The notes: generated by a model not told the origin, from the sequence alone. A stretch of DNA of 42,100 nucleotides from Acidobacteriota bacterium (GCA_003224235.1 QHYU01000178.1:3976-46075), one strand, 5' to 3'. Shown: positions 15,379 to 24,799, numbered from the stretch's first letter. Numbers and translations are program-made.

Positions 15379-15750
15379 CTACGCTGCCTGCCCTCGCAGA
15401 AGTCCGAGGACACGCGCGACGATCTCGCCCACAGTCACCGGCCGGACCAGCACAGCCGCCACACCCTCGAGGGGCGTCGCGGGTTTGCCAGAAATTTCCG
15501 AGCGGGAGGCCACGAGAACTATCGGCACTCTTCTGGCTAGCTTGGCCAGGGCGGCACGGGTGGGACCGGTGGCCCGCTCAATGGCGGCCGCGTCCAGCAC
15601 AATTGCGGAGGGAGTGTCTCCCCGCGCTAGTGCTACTGCAAGATCGCCCACCGAGTCCATCCCCAGTGCATGGACGCCCGCATGCAGCAGTTCGGCGCGA
15701 ACCAGGGCGCGCAAGCTCCAATCCTCTGAAATAACGAATACTCTGGGCAT
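15379..15750 (-). CDS. Stand-alone, degenerate receiver-like protein
   Basis: A 123-residue protein with the receiver fold: VFVISEDWSLRALVRAELL (first strand and helix), SAIVLDAAAIE (Asp at about 52 in the phospho-acceptor position), VPIVLVASRSE and AVLVRPVTVGEIVARVLGLL. The acidic pair at the first strand is reduced to ED, and the conserved Lys of the last strand is Arg (LVRP). Phosphorylation may therefore be weak or absent. No output domain is attached and no kinase gene is nearby. It lies 99 bp before the MFS gene on the same strand, so it may be co-transcribed. Function is unknown beyond a probable protein-interaction or signalling role. Confidence 0.6.
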   Translation of the reverse strand: MPRVFVISEDWSLRALVRAELLHAGVHALGMDSVGDLAVALARGDTPSAIVLDAAAIERATGPTRAALAKLARRVPIVLVASRSEISGKPATPLEGVAAVLVRPVTVGEIVARVLGLLRGQAA

Positions 15751-15920
15751 GTCGGCGATGAATCCAGGATCCCGAAGCTTCGGGACTGGGAAGGGAAGCC
15801 AAGCGAGATCCGGCCCCTCGCAACGCCTGCGGCATCCCCGAATCAGAGTATAGCATCCCCTATTGCAGTACTACTTTGCTCAGGGCTTAGGAGGCGCCAT
15901 ATGCAAGGACTTCAACCGTT

Positions 15921-15929
15921 TGCTAGAAT
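15921..15929 (+). promoter_or_regulatory. Extended -10 promoter element before the adaptor gene
   Basis: TGCTAGAAT is an extended -10 motif (TG, one base, TAGAAT). There is no good -35 box 16-18 bases upstream. Expected transcription start is near 15936, about 110 bases before the MacA-like gene. Confidence 0.35.
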
Positions 15930-16046
15930 GAAAAGCTTTCTCCTTTCGTTCCACGGCCAACGGATGAACGAGCTTAGCGTGGGGGCATTTTGGAACGCCC
16001 GCAGTTTCATTCCGGATAGGGGGAACTGCCAGAGCAAGGGGCGAAG

Positions 16047-17303
16047 ATGGATTGGAAGCTGAGCAGAAGGATGTGGATGCTGCTGGGGCTGGCGGTGGTC
16101 CTGGTAGTTGTGCTGGTGATGTTGAGCGGCCGCCCGCCGGTACCGAAGGTCGCCGTGGTCCACGCCGTCCGCGAGAACTTGACTGCCTCGATTTTCAGCA
16201 ACGGTAAGGTGGAACCGATTACGCCCTATGCGCTGCGGGCACAGCTCGCGACATTTATCGAAAAAATTCTGGCGGTCGAAGGGCAAGCGGTGAAGCGCGG
16301 GCAGTTACTGATGACGCTCAATGCCTCCGGGGCGCGGGCCGATCTGGCCCGCACACGGGAGGAATTGGTGTCCGCACAGGAAGACCTGCGGGCCGCGCGA
16401 GCCGGGGGCCGGGCCGACGAAGTGGCGCAGCTCGAGAGCGACCTGCGCAAAGCCGAGGTGGATCGCGACCGACTGCGACACGAGCGCGAGGCCCTCGAGA
16501 ACCTGGTAGCCAAGCAGGCCGCCACAAGAGAGGAACTCGATCAGAACCAGATCGCGCTCGCTCGCGCGGACGCAGAATGGCAGCGACTCCAGAAGACCAA
16601 GCAAGACTTCACCCGGCGAGCCCAGCTCGAGGTTGAGCGAGCAACCTTCCGCGTCGAGAAGGCCCGCAGCGAGGTCCATGCGCTGGAGGAAAAGGTCCGC
16701 TCCGCTGAGGTCACTGCGCCCATCGATGGCACCCTTTATTCGTTGCCGGTACACGCCCACGACTTTGTCGAGGTCGGCAAACTGCTCGCCGAACTCGCCG
16801 ACCTGCGCCGTGTGCGTGTGCGCGCCTTCATCGACGAGCCCGAGCTGGGCTCGCTCGGGCCCAACCAAAGCGTCGAGATCACCTGGGACGCCTTGCCCAA
16901 TCGGACCTGGACCGGGCGCACCGAGATTATCCCGAAACAGGTGGTGGCGCGGGGGACGCGCAGCGTAGGCGAGTTGATCTGCTCGGTGGACAACGAGAAG
17001 CTCGAGCTGCTCCCCAACATCAACGTGAACGTCACCATCCACTTGCACGAGCGCCGCAATGCTTTAGCCGTGCCGCGCGGCGCAGTCCGCATTGAGGGAT
17101 TGCGCCGGTTCGTCTTCGTTGTCGACGAGCCGCGACTGGGCGTGGAGCGCTCCCGGTTGCAGAAGCGCGAAATCAAGGTGGGTATCGCCAGCGCTACCGA
17201 CTATGAGGTGCTGGAAGGCCTGCGCGAAGGCGAAGTGTTGGCGCTGCCCGGCGACGTGGAATTGCGCGATGGCTTGGGTGTCCGCGTGGTGCGGGGAGGA
17301 TGA
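16047..17303 (+). CDS. HlyD/MacA-type periplasmic adaptor protein
   Basis: A 418-residue membrane-fusion protein with one N-terminal membrane anchor (MWMLLGLAVVLVVVLVMLSG). A lipoyl half follows (EKILAVEGQAVKRGQLLMTL), then a long coiled-coil hairpin from about residue 90 to 215, rich in Glu/Arg/Ala/Leu. The second lipoyl half is VTAPIDGTLYSLPVHAHDFVEVGKLLAEL, then the beta-barrel and membrane-proximal domains (IDEPELGSLGPNQSVEI). Such adaptors link an inner-membrane transporter to a TolC-type channel. An AAGGGG precedes the ATG. The stop overlaps the next gene by four bases (ATGA). No permease is adjacent: a MacB-type permease lies 5 kb away and a TolC family gene 8 kb away. Whether the three form one pump is inference. 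Confidence 0.85.
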   Translation: MDWKLSRRMWMLLGLAVVLVVVLVMLSGRPPVPKVAVVHAVRENLTASIFSNGKVEPITPYALRAQLATFIEKILAVEGQAVKRGQLLMTLNASGARADLARTREELVSAQEDLRAARAGGRADEVAQLESDLRKAEVDRDRLRHEREALENLVAKQAATREELDQNQIALARADAEWQRLQKTKQDFTRRAQLEVERATFRVEKARSEVHALEEKVRSAEVTAPIDGTLYSLPVHAHDFVEVGKLLAELADLRRVRVRAFIDEPELGSLGPNQSVEITWDALPNRTWTGRTEIIPKQVVARGTRSVGELICSVDNEKLELLPNINVNVTIHLHERRNALAVPRGAVRIEGLRRFVFVVDEPRLGVERSRLQKREIKVGIASATDYEVLEGLREGEVLALPGDVELRDGLGVRVVRGG

Positions 17304-18358
17304 TGGCTGCCCCGCAAACGCACGAGAGTCCATCCGCACGCCGCTCGGGAGTGCGGAAGAGCGCGCGGGCTGGGCGCACAGTGGCGCTGGTGTTGGTGAC
17401 GGCATCGCTGGGCGTTCTGCTGGGGCCGGCTGCCCTGGCTGACACTAATGCTCTCCTGGCCGACGCCAGCCGGCTGTTTGACGCTGGCAATTACCAGCAG
17501 GCTGCGAACGTCCTCAATGCCGCTCGGGGAAAGAAGGCGCAAGACGCCCCGCTGCACTACTGGCTGGCCCGATGTTACTTTGAGCTGCGGCAATTTGATC
17601 TCGCCGCAGCCAGCGCCGAAAAGTCGGTCGAGCTGGAGCCAAACAATTCCGAGTACCGTTTGTGGCTCGGGCGGGCTTACGGTCGGAAGGCGGAGCAGGC
17701 CGGTGGGTTCTCCGCGCTTTCCTCGGCGCGAAAGTCCCGGCGCGAGTTCGAAGAGGCGGTGCGGTTGGATCCTGCCAATCTGCATGCGCAGCGAGATTTG
17801 ATTGAGTTTTACTTCCGCGCGCCGGGGATCGTCGGCGGGGGCGAAGATAAGGCTCGGCGACAGATCCAGCAACTCGAAACCGTTGATGCGGTTGAAGCTC
17901 ATCTAGCGCGCGCTGATTTCTTAATGCACAAAGGGAAACCCGAGCAGGCTGAGGCGGAGTGTCGCCAGGTGCTCGAGGCCAAGCCCACGCGCATCGGGCC
18001 GTATATCGAAGTCGCGGACTTCTACCGTCGCCGCAATGACGCAGTGCGGATGGAAGAAGCTGTCGAGGCCGCCGCCCGCGTCGATGCCTCTGACCGCCGG
18101 CTCGGATATTATCGCGGCGTGGTGCGCGTACTAGCCGGAAACCGCCTGAACGAAGCCGAGCAGTTGTTGAAGAATTACCTGAGCAGTGTCCCGCGGCACA
18201 GCGATCTTCCCTCGCACGCCGCGGCGCGGGAGTGGCTGGGGCGCCTCTACGAGCAACAGGGCCGGCGCCAGGCTGCGGCTGATCAGTATCGCGTCGCGCT
18301 GGAAATCGACCCCCGCAGCAAAGGGGCACGCGAGGCCCTACGCCGCGTCTCGAAGTAA
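17300..18358 (+). CDS. Secreted or periplasmic TPR-repeat protein
   Basis: A 352-residue protein with a basic N-terminus and a hydrophobic segment (TVALVLVTASLGVLLGPAALA) that looks like a signal peptide or anchor. The rest is mostly tetratricopeptide repeats: LFDAGNYQQAANVLNAARG, APLHYWLARCYFELRQFDLA, AAASAEKSVELEPNN, and more diverged ones to DQYRVALEIDPRSKGAREAL at the end. TPR arrays bind other proteins and often scaffold envelope complexes. Its start overlaps the adaptor stop (ATGA) with GGGGAGG directly before it, so coupled translation is likely. A periplasmic partner role for the adaptor's pump is therefore suggested by context only. Confidence 0.75.
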   Translation: MMAAPQTHESPSARRSGVRKSARAGRTVALVLVTASLGVLLGPAALADTNALLADASRLFDAGNYQQAANVLNAARGKKAQDAPLHYWLARCYFELRQFDLAAASAEKSVELEPNNSEYRLWLGRAYGRKAEQAGGFSALSSARKSRREFEEAVRLDPANLHAQRDLIEFYFRAPGIVGGGEDKARRQIQQLETVDAVEAHLARADFLMHKGKPEQAEAECRQVLEAKPTRIGPYIEVADFYRRRNDAVRMEEAVEAAARVDASDRRLGYYRGVVRVLAGNRLNEAEQLLKNYLSSVPRHSDLPSHAAAREWLGRLYEQQGRRQAAADQYRVALEIDPRSKGAREALRRVSK

Positions 18359-18462
18359 CCGATCTTCCGATCCATGATGTGATCCCCTGTGGGGCCTTCA
18401 CCCCGGCACAGATGGCGCAGTGAAGTCTGGTGTCCTGCGCCAACTTGGTTGAGCCGTGCCGC

Positions 18463-20196
18463 CTACATCTTCCCACTGCCCAGCTCGGATTGCTGGTGCG
18501 GGTGAGGCTCACGCGGAACGTCGAAGACGTGCAGGGTGTGGTTGAGGATAATCTTGCGCGGGTATTGCAGCACCCAGTGATAGCTCGAAGGATTGCGAAG
18601 GTATTGGCCGGTGAGGTGCGTCGCGCTGACCACTACGGTCCCGGTGACGCGATCGGTCTCTTCCAGAGGCGCCGCCCGGATGCCGTACAGCGAAGGACGC
18701 ACGCGACCGAAGTAGGCGAGGTGCAATTCCTCGCCCGGACGTTGCTGCTCGTAGCGGCGCAACGCAATCAGCCCCTGTCCCCAGTCGAGGTTGCTGTCGG
18801 AAAGCAGCATGTAGCTCCGCTCGGGCCTAACGAAGACATTGAAATAGGAGAGATAGTCTGGGGCGTAGCGCAGGCAGTCCGCGGCTTGCGCCAGCACGGC
18901 AGCGAGCAACAGCGCCTGCAGGGCTCGTTGACGTCGCGCATACTCCCAGAGCGCGGCGCACGCCAGCAAGACAAAGGGATAGATGGGGAGGATGTGCCGG
19001 TCGCCAATGTTGATGCGCGAAAAAACCGCGAAGAAGAAAAAAACGGCCGGGAATAACATGAGCACTCGGAAATCCGCCGGCCAGATGAGGCGTCGCCGCG
19101 CCGTAAGCGCCAGCATCGCCGCCGCGAGCAGCAGAACCGTCGTCGGCCATTTCAGCAGAATCACGACCGGGAAATAGAGCTTCCACCCGCCCCGCTGGGA
19201 AACTTCGCCCAGAAAGAAGCTCCGATGCCCGCGGACCCAACTATGGTGCACGACATTGCCGAAACCCGTCAGGTATTCGCAGGCGGGGATATAAACTTTC
19301 GCATGGAAGCTCACCGGTAAGTGCTGCACCAACGGGGGGCTGTAGCCTGAAAACGTCGCGGTCACCTGCCCTGGCTGAAACGTCACCCTGGAAACATGGA
19401 AGAAGTAACCGGCCCAGACGGTGAAAAAGGCGCTTGCGAACACTATCACCATGGCCCGCCAGTTCCAGGCCCAGGGCTTCAGCAGAGAGGCGTGAGGCTT
19501 GTGGAGCAGAACTACTCCCATGGCCAGCGCAAATAATGGGAGCGTGTGGAACTTTGCCAGCAGCAGCCCGCCCAGAACCAGCCCCAGCAGAAGGGTCTCC
19601 GCGAAGGATGGCTGGCGACGCCAGCGAGCGACTTGCAGCGCCGTAGCGAAAATCAGCAGCGTTGCGACGCCATCGATTGCGGCCACGGAGAAATGAGCGA
19701 TCAGCGCGGGAGAAAAGACGAATAGAGCCAGGGCGAAATTCGCGGCCCCAGCCGAGAACCGGCGGCGCGCAGTTGTCCACAGCAGGCCGGCAAGCAGAAA
19801 GCCCAGCAGGACATTGACGGGGCGCGCCCGCCAGGCCCAGCTTTCCGGGCCAGGCCGGATGGGCTCGATCTCTCCGGCAACCGTTTCAAATCGCCAGTTC
19901 GTGTCGAGCAGCGGGAGTGCAAACAGGAGCCGCGCTAACGGCGGCTGATCGTCCCAGCTCCTGAACTCGCCATGACGCCATGCGTCAAGCCCCGCGGCAA
20001 TGTGCTCCGGCTCGTCAGCCGTCATTGACTGCGTGCCGATGAACCAAGCGCATTGCGCCCCGTAGAGGAGGCACAGCAGACTCGGGATCAGGATGTGGAC
20101 CACAAAGTTCCGGCGTGGCGCAGGGCTGCCGCTCGCCCGTAGATCGCGGTCCTCTACGACGTGTTCCGCAGGAAATGGAAGTTTCGAGCGAATCAT
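18463..20196 (-). CDS. PMT-family membrane glycosyltransferase (GT-C type)
   Basis: A 577-residue polytopic membrane protein. After the first helix (FVVHILIPSLLCLLYGAQCAW) comes the acidic loop QSMTADEPEHIAAGLDAW, the conserved Asp-Glu site of dolichyl-phosphate-mannose mannosyltransferase-like enzymes, then WDDQPPLARLLFALPLL. About nine to eleven further helices follow, and a soluble C-terminus (SDSNLDWGQGLIALRRYEQ) that occurs in related proteins. These enzymes move a sugar from a polyprenyl-phosphate donor to protein or lipid outside the membrane; the acceptor here is unknown. The ATG at 20196 is chosen over a TTG at 20256. Another polytopic gene lies 126 bp upstream on the same strand. 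Confidence 0.8.
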   Translation of the reverse strand: MIRSKLPFPAEHVVEDRDLRASGSPAPRRNFVVHILIPSLLCLLYGAQCAWFIGTQSMTADEPEHIAAGLDAWRHGEFRSWDDQPPLARLLFALPLLDTNWRFETVAGEIEPIRPGPESWAWRARPVNVLLGFLLAGLLWTTARRRFSAGAANFALALFVFSPALIAHFSVAAIDGVATLLIFATALQVARWRRQPSFAETLLLGLVLGGLLLAKFHTLPLFALAMGVVLLHKPHASLLKPWAWNWRAMVIVFASAFFTVWAGYFFHVSRVTFQPGQVTATFSGYSPPLVQHLPVSFHAKVYIPACEYLTGFGNVVHHSWVRGHRSFFLGEVSQRGGWKLYFPVVILLKWPTTVLLLAAAMLALTARRRLIWPADFRVLMLFPAVFFFFAVFSRINIGDRHILPIYPFVLLACAALWEYARRQRALQALLLAAVLAQAADCLRYAPDYLSYFNVFVRPERSYMLLSDSNLDWGQGLIALRRYEQQRPGEELHLAYFGRVRPSLYGIRAAPLEETDRVTGTVVVSATHLTGQYLRNPSSYHWVLQYPRKIILNHTLHVFDVPREPHPHQQSELGSGKM

Positions 20197-20322
20197 GGCA
20201 AGGGCAGCATACGTTGCGGTGTAACCCGCGTTGGTCGTGCTGCGCGCTCTATACAAAATTCAGTACCCGAAACGCGAGGCCGTCGCGGACTCGCACCAGA
20301 GCCCGGCTGTTGCGAGGAGCGC

Positions 20323-21852
20323 TCATTCGACGCGACAAACCATGACCACGCTGTTCGCGTAGGGACAGGGAAGTTCCCGCGGATCCCTCCGAGACGCAAG
20401 GGCCGCGCCGGCCGCCGTGGGTCGCTCCAACACAACCCAACTGATGCCATACTTTTTTTGCAGGCGGCGGAAATCGTCCGGGCCGAAGTCGCGCCAGCGA
20501 TCGAGTGTGGCTCCCGCCCGAATTTCCGATACGCCAAGATCGCGGACCTGTTCGCGCCAGGTGGGGGCCAGCTCAGGCGCGAGCGCGGAAACGGCGCGGT
20601 CCTTGACCCAATCGGCGAGCATGCTGCGCTCAGCGAAGGCGCGAAAGCCGTGCGAATCTTCGCCAGGTCGCGCCATATGAAGCGGGTCAAGCGCGCACAG
20701 TGCTTCCTGCGGCGTGTTGCGACGAATCCAATCAAACGCTTCGACCCAGGCGTTTTTCGGAACGCGGCCCGGCCACTCGATGTGGGGGCTGGAGGGGTAG
20801 CTCAACCGGTGAGAGAAAAAGAATACCAGACAGAGCGGCGCCAGAAACAGCAGCCAGCGCACGGGGTGGTTGCGCAGGACGCGCTCGCCCAGCAAGCCAC
20901 CGCCCAGAAACACGAGCAGAAAATAGACAAAGTAGAGCGTGCGCATAGGTTCGGTGGGGATGAAACGCTCGAACGCCGGCACTGTGGTGATCAGAATCGC
21001 CCCGGCGACTCCCAGCACGCCGGCAAGCACGGCCCGGCGGCTGACTTGATTGACCAGCGGGCAGACAGGAACGCCTGTCCTACCGAACCGCGCGAACCAA
21101 GTCAGAATCGCGAGCGGCGCAATGACACCCAGCCATTCGTACCAGTGCCAGCGCAGCGGAAAGAGATATGGTCGGGTGGACAACACTTCGCGCCAGGCGT
21201 CGTTTGCAACCGGCCCGCGAGGGGCGCCGAATGCGAACAAAGGAATGAGCGGCGCCATGGCAAGCAACTTCCACGCGCCAAACCGCTGGATGGCAAGATG
21301 GAACGCACCAAACAGGGCCATCGTCGGATGGATGACCGCGGCGGCTGCAATCCAGCCTAACGCAGCAAGACTTCGGTCGAGGATCGCGACGAAGGCTAGC
21401 AGCAGGGCCGCGGTGGCCAAGTCGCGGGGATGGAGGTAGCGGTCCATCAGCTGCAGCTGCGTGCCAGCTACCGGCAAAAGGCGCGCTGCCCACACGGTTA
21501 GAACAGCGCCCCACTGCGCCGCGGGCGCGGCAAAAATGCGGCGCGACATTTGCAGGCTGGCCAGCAATACCACAAAGATGGCGAGCAGGTGCCACAGAAA
21601 GACGGCCAGATCAAGCTGCACTCGGGTGAGGCGCACCGAGAAGGCCACCAATTCGCCAAACAGCATCCAGCGAGTCTGCGACAGAAAAAACGCCGAATCA
21701 TATGGGTACAGCGCCGGGTTCAGATTCTTCTTGATGGCTGGCAGATAAATGGCGCCATCCTGATGGCCCAGATGGTAGCCGTGGAGGAGCACGCCCGCCG
21801 CGGTGAGCACCAGTAATAGCAGCAGGTCGCGCGCTGTGATCTTCGTGGTCAT
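20323..21852 (-). CDS. Polytopic membrane protein, GT-C-like (DUF6798-type)
   Basis: A 509-residue protein with about ten to twelve membrane helices. It starts with ARDLLLLLVLTAAGVLLHGY, followed by a lumenal loop GHQDGAIYLPAIKKNLNP and YDSAFFLSQTRWMLFG. The acidic loop in the position used by GT-C enzymes carries HQDG rather than a DE pair. The C-terminal 130 residues are soluble (VEAFDWIRRNTPQEALCALD, LQKKYGISWVVLERPT) and resemble tails found in membrane proteins annotated DUF6798. Enzymatic activity is unproven. It is on the same strand as the PMT-type gene, so both may serve one envelope glycan or lipid pathway. Confidence 0.7.
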   Translation of the reverse strand: MTTKITARDLLLLLVLTAAGVLLHGYHLGHQDGAIYLPAIKKNLNPALYPYDSAFFLSQTRWMLFGELVAFSVRLTRVQLDLAVFLWHLLAIFVVLLASLQMSRRIFAAPAAQWGAVLTVWAARLLPVAGTQLQLMDRYLHPRDLATAALLLAFVAILDRSLAALGWIAAAAVIHPTMALFGAFHLAIQRFGAWKLLAMAPLIPLFAFGAPRGPVANDAWREVLSTRPYLFPLRWHWYEWLGVIAPLAILTWFARFGRTGVPVCPLVNQVSRRAVLAGVLGVAGAILITTVPAFERFIPTEPMRTLYFVYFLLVFLGGGLLGERVLRNHPVRWLLFLAPLCLVFFFSHRLSYPSSPHIEWPGRVPKNAWVEAFDWIRRNTPQEALCALDPLHMARPGEDSHGFRAFAERSMLADWVKDRAVSALAPELAPTWREQVRDLGVSEIRAGATLDRWRDFGPDDFRRLQKKYGISWVVLERPTAAGAALASRRDPRELPCPYANSVVMVCRVE

Positions 21853-22128
21853 GCGGCCAAACGCTTCGGGATGCTCAATCTATCCTCGGCGGGAGGTGGC
21901 GTCAAACGCGGCGTGGTACCAGCCGTTTGTACGTCGGCGGTTCGAGAGGCGCTGGGGAGACGCAGGATTCATCAGGGCACGCCCGCCGTGGCGGGGCGAG
22001 GATCGGACACCGGCCACATCCGAGAGCTTCAGCCCGGAGACACAGGTCTTACCAATCTTAAGCTGGCTTCCAGTTTGTTCGGGATTTCTTCTCCCCGGGT
22101 TGTTATAGTTTCAAAGAGGAGCGCAACC

Positions 22129-23337
22129 TTGCTTGCCAAGCTCAGCCGCGAGACCTTTTTCGTCGCCTTGGATGCCCTGCGGTCCAACAAGGTCCGCGCT
22201 CTGCTCACCATGCTGGGCGTGGTGATCGGCAGCGCATGCATCGTGCTCGTGGTGACGGTGGCGCTGACGGGCAAGAAGTACATCATTGGGCAGATCGAGA
22301 GCGTGGGCTCCAACCTGGTCTGGGCTGAATATGCGCGCACGGGACAGCAGCCCAGAGCGCTCAGCTACGAACTCAATCTAGACGACCTGCAAGCCGTAAA
22401 AGTGGGGATCCCGCAGGTGGCGGAAGTCGCCGCCACACGGGAAATCCACATGACGGTGGTAATCGGCGGGATCGAATATCCGGTGACCCTAGTGGGGGTC
22501 AGCCAGGGTTTTCAGGCCATTCGTAATCTGATCGTCCTGCGCGGCCGATACTTCGACGCCGACGACATGCTATCGCGGAGCAAAGTTTGCCTGATCACTA
22601 AAGAGCTTGCCGATCGCGTCTATCCTTACGAGAATCCCATCGGCAAACCAATCCGCATCAGCGAGCTCAGTTTCACCGTCATCGGGGTTTTCAAGGAGCG
22701 CGTGGCCACCTTCGGGCTTTCCGAGATTCAGAAGGAGTCCGCCATCATTCCCTTCTCCCTGATGAAGTACTACACCGGGGACGACATCGTACGCGTGCTC
22801 TACGCTTCGGCGCGCACGCCCGAAAGCGTACCCTCCGTCGCGCGGCAGTTGGAGCTCCTGCTGAAGAGCCGTCATCCTGCTGGGGCGCTCTATGATGTGT
22901 CCACGCTCAGCGGGATCCTGGATGCGGCGAGAAAGATCTCCCAAGCACTCACAATGGTGCTGCTGTTTATCGCCTTCATCGCGTTGTTGATCAGCGGCAT
23001 CGGCATCATGAACATCATGCTGGTCACGGTGACCGAGCGAACACGCGAGATCGGGATCCGCAAGGCCATCGGGGCGCGGCGCAGCGAAATCCTGAATCAG
23101 TTCCTACTCGAGGCGTTCCTGATCAGCGGGACTGGCGCTGTGGGAGGCATCCTAATCGGCGTGAGCATCCCCGTGCTGGTCCAGCAACTGCTCCCGGGCA
23201 ACCTGCGCGTCCCGGTTTCCTGGCTTTCGGTGGTGGTGGCTTTTTTGGTGTCGAGTTTGACCGGAATCTTCTTTGGCTTTCTGCCGGCCAATCGGGCTGC
23301 CAGGCTGCAGCCAACTGAATCGCTGCGGTACGAGTGA
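22129..23337 (+). CDS. MacB/FtsX-type ABC transporter permease
   Basis: A 402-residue permease. A first helix after a short cytoplasmic start (LRSNKVRALLTMLGVVIGSACIVLVV) leads to a periplasmic MacB-type core domain (about residues 50-270, with AEVAATREIHMTVVIGG and LIVLRGRYFDADDML). Three FtsX helices follow at the C-terminus (ALTMVLLFIAFIALLISGIG, IMNIMLVTVTERTREIGIRK, and the last ending NRAARLQPTESLRYE). The TTG at 22129 is the chosen start because AGAGGAG lies seven bases upstream; an extended -10-like TGTTATAGT lies at 22101-22109. The matching ATPase is not in the window, so it must be supplied elsewhere. A partnership with the MacA-like adaptor and TolC-like channel is plausible. Confidence 0.88.
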   Translation: MLAKLSRETFFVALDALRSNKVRALLTMLGVVIGSACIVLVVTVALTGKKYIIGQIESVGSNLVWAEYARTGQQPRALSYELNLDDLQAVKVGIPQVAEVAATREIHMTVVIGGIEYPVTLVGVSQGFQAIRNLIVLRGRYFDADDMLSRSKVCLITKELADRVYPYENPIGKPIRISELSFTVIGVFKERVATFGLSEIQKESAIIPFSLMKYYTGDDIVRVLYASARTPESVPSVARQLELLLKSRHPAGALYDVSTLSGILDAARKISQALTMVLLFIAFIALLISGIGIMNIMLVTVTERTREIGIRKAIGARRSEILNQFLLEAFLISGTGAVGGILIGVSIPVLVQQLLPGNLRVPVSWLSVVVAFLVSSLTGIFFGFLPANRAARLQPTESLRYE

Positions 23338-23448
23338 AGCCTGCATCGGGACTCCGGACCACAAGGGATTGAACTGCTGACGGCTGAGTGCTCAGCACTG
23401 AGCTGAGAGCTCAATGCGAGGGTGATGCTGAGAGCTGCAAGCTTGGCG

Positions 23449-24066
23449 CTAACGCTCGATGTAGAAAGCGAACTGCAGCCCAAAAATGAGCATTAGCGCC
23501 GGTACGGCATATCGCCCCAGCCAGCGACCGCCCCAGCCCACATCAGAGAGGATTTTGGACGCCGCCATCGTGATGGCCACGATGCCCATCCAGCGGTGCT
23601 GCAAGTGAATGATGGCCGAGTGTTGCCCAGTGTGGAAAAGCAAAAAGAAGGCGCCCCCGAGCATCAAAACGTTTAGCACTTGCGGCCATGCCGCCTGGCG
23701 CAGCCATTTGGTCCGCCGGAAGAGCTCAATCAATCCCACCAGGACCGCAATGGTTTCAAAGAATTTATGCTGTACTTCGGTCTTGTCGAACTCGCCGTTA
23801 AGCAGCCACTGAAACCAGGGCTCCGGGTCGCGAAAGAAAAACAAGAACAGGCCCAGGCCGAGCAGGGGTAGGGGGTAGAGATACTTCATCCAGTTGTGCC
23901 GCCAGGCGAGGCTGGTGTGCTCCAGAAAGGCGAAGATTCCCATCAGGATGAGCAAGACCCCAGCCAGGTGGTGATCGAAGATCGACACCGGGTCCGGCAC
24001 GAACGCCTCATTTCCCCCGTGTTGGTGCATGTGCTCGGCTTGCAGGAAGAGCATTAGCAGGTACAT
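23449..24066 (-). CDS. His-rich integral membrane protein, paralog A
   Basis: A 205-residue protein with about six membrane helices. The N-terminus is His-rich: LLMLFLQAEHMHQHGGNEAF. Shared with the next gene are DHHLAGVLLILMGIFAFLE, EVQHKFFETIAVLVGLIELFRRT, a central HTGQHSAIIHLQHRWMG and the end GLQFAFYIE. Repeated His in or near helices suggests metal or haem binding, but no named family is recognised. GGAGG lies nine bases before the ATG at 24066, which is preferred over an upstream extension. It is downstream of its paralog at 24176 with a gap of about 110 bp and points away from the TolC-like gene. Confidence 0.7.
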   Translation of the reverse strand: MYLLMLFLQAEHMHQHGGNEAFVPDPVSIFDHHLAGVLLILMGIFAFLEHTSLAWRHNWMKYLYPLPLLGLGLFLFFFRDPEPWFQWLLNGEFDKTEVQHKFFETIAVLVGLIELFRRTKWLRQAAWPQVLNVLMLGGAFFLLFHTGQHSAIIHLQHRWMGIVAITMAASKILSDVGWGGRWLGRYAVPALMLIFGLQFAFYIER

Positions 24067-24175
24067 GAATCGAATCCTCCGATCGTGTCTTGCTGGTTCC
24101 CTCTCGTTGAATTTACGGTGCGCCGCACCTGCGCTCCAACCTTCCTCTGCCTCCGTGGGAGGTGTGTCCAGCGGG

Positions 24176-24799
24176 CTATTCGACGTAGAAGGCCAGTTGC
24201 AGGCCCAAGGCAAGAATGAAGACGGGTAGAATATAGAGCCGCAGCCAGGCCAGTCCGCTCTTCAGGTCTCCCAGGACTTTAGTTGTCGCGGCAGCGATGC
24301 ACCACGTGCCCATCCAGAGGTGCTGGCGGTGAATCACGGCCGTATGATGCCCGCTGTGAAACAGCAGAAAAACCCCGCCTCCGAACATCAAGCCATAGAA
24401 GACATAGCGCCACCCTGGATGAGTCAGATGCCCGGTGCGCCGGAACAGCTCGATGAAAGCGATGCCGAACGTCAGCAAGGCGAAAATCTTGTGCTGCACC
24501 GCCTCCGCATCGGGCATGATGGTTGCCAGCCGGAGCGGCCATTTCAATTCGCTATCCCCGCGGAGGACGACGTTGGTGGCCTCCACGAACAGAGGGAGTG
24601 GCCACAGATATTTCAGCCAGGGGTGTTGCTTTCCGAGCGGCGACCCTTCCAGCGCCGTGAAAACTGCCAACACAATAACCAGCACACCGGCCAAGTGATG
24701 GTTGAACAGCGAGAAGGCATCCGGCGGGTACATCCCGTGTCCAGCGTGCATGTCGTGAACTTGTGCGGCTAGCAGATAGAGGGCACTCCAGGGCATCAT
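24176..24799 (-). CDS. His-rich integral membrane protein, paralog B
   Basis: A 207-residue protein paralogous over its whole length to the downstream gene. N-terminal His/Met motif VHDMHAGHGMYPPDAFS, then NHHLAGVLVIVLAVFTALE, AVQHKIFALLTFGIAFIELF, HSGHHTAVIHRQHLWMG and GLQLAFYVE at the end. The start is one of two adjacent ATGs (24799 or 24796), both close behind an AAGGA. The conserved histidines at equal positions in both paralogs suggest a common ligand, perhaps copper or haem. I cannot name the family. The tandem pair may form a heterodimer. Confidence 0.7.
   Translation of the reverse strand: MMPWSALYLLAAQVHDMHAGHGMYPPDAFSLFNHHLAGVLVIVLAVFTALEGSPLGKQHPWLKYLWPLPLFVEATNVVLRGDSELKWPLRLATIMPDAEAVQHKIFALLTFGIAFIELFRRTGHLTHPGWRYVFYGLMFGGGVFLLFHSGHHTAVIHRQHLWMGTWCIAAATTKVLGDLKSGLAWLRLYILPVFILALGLQLAFYVE

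Noticed and set aside
18379-18412. GGGGCCTTCACCCCGGCAC resembles a REP hairpin
   Set aside because: Only a 4-bp stem remains and the flanking palindromes are absent. It could be a decayed copy, but it is too weak to list.
20161-21360. 399-codon open frame on the plus strand
   Set aside because: It is the antisense shadow of the GC-rich polytopic membrane protein gene (20323-21852). The minus strand has membrane helices and normal composition, whereas the plus frame is Arg/Gln-rich without motifs.
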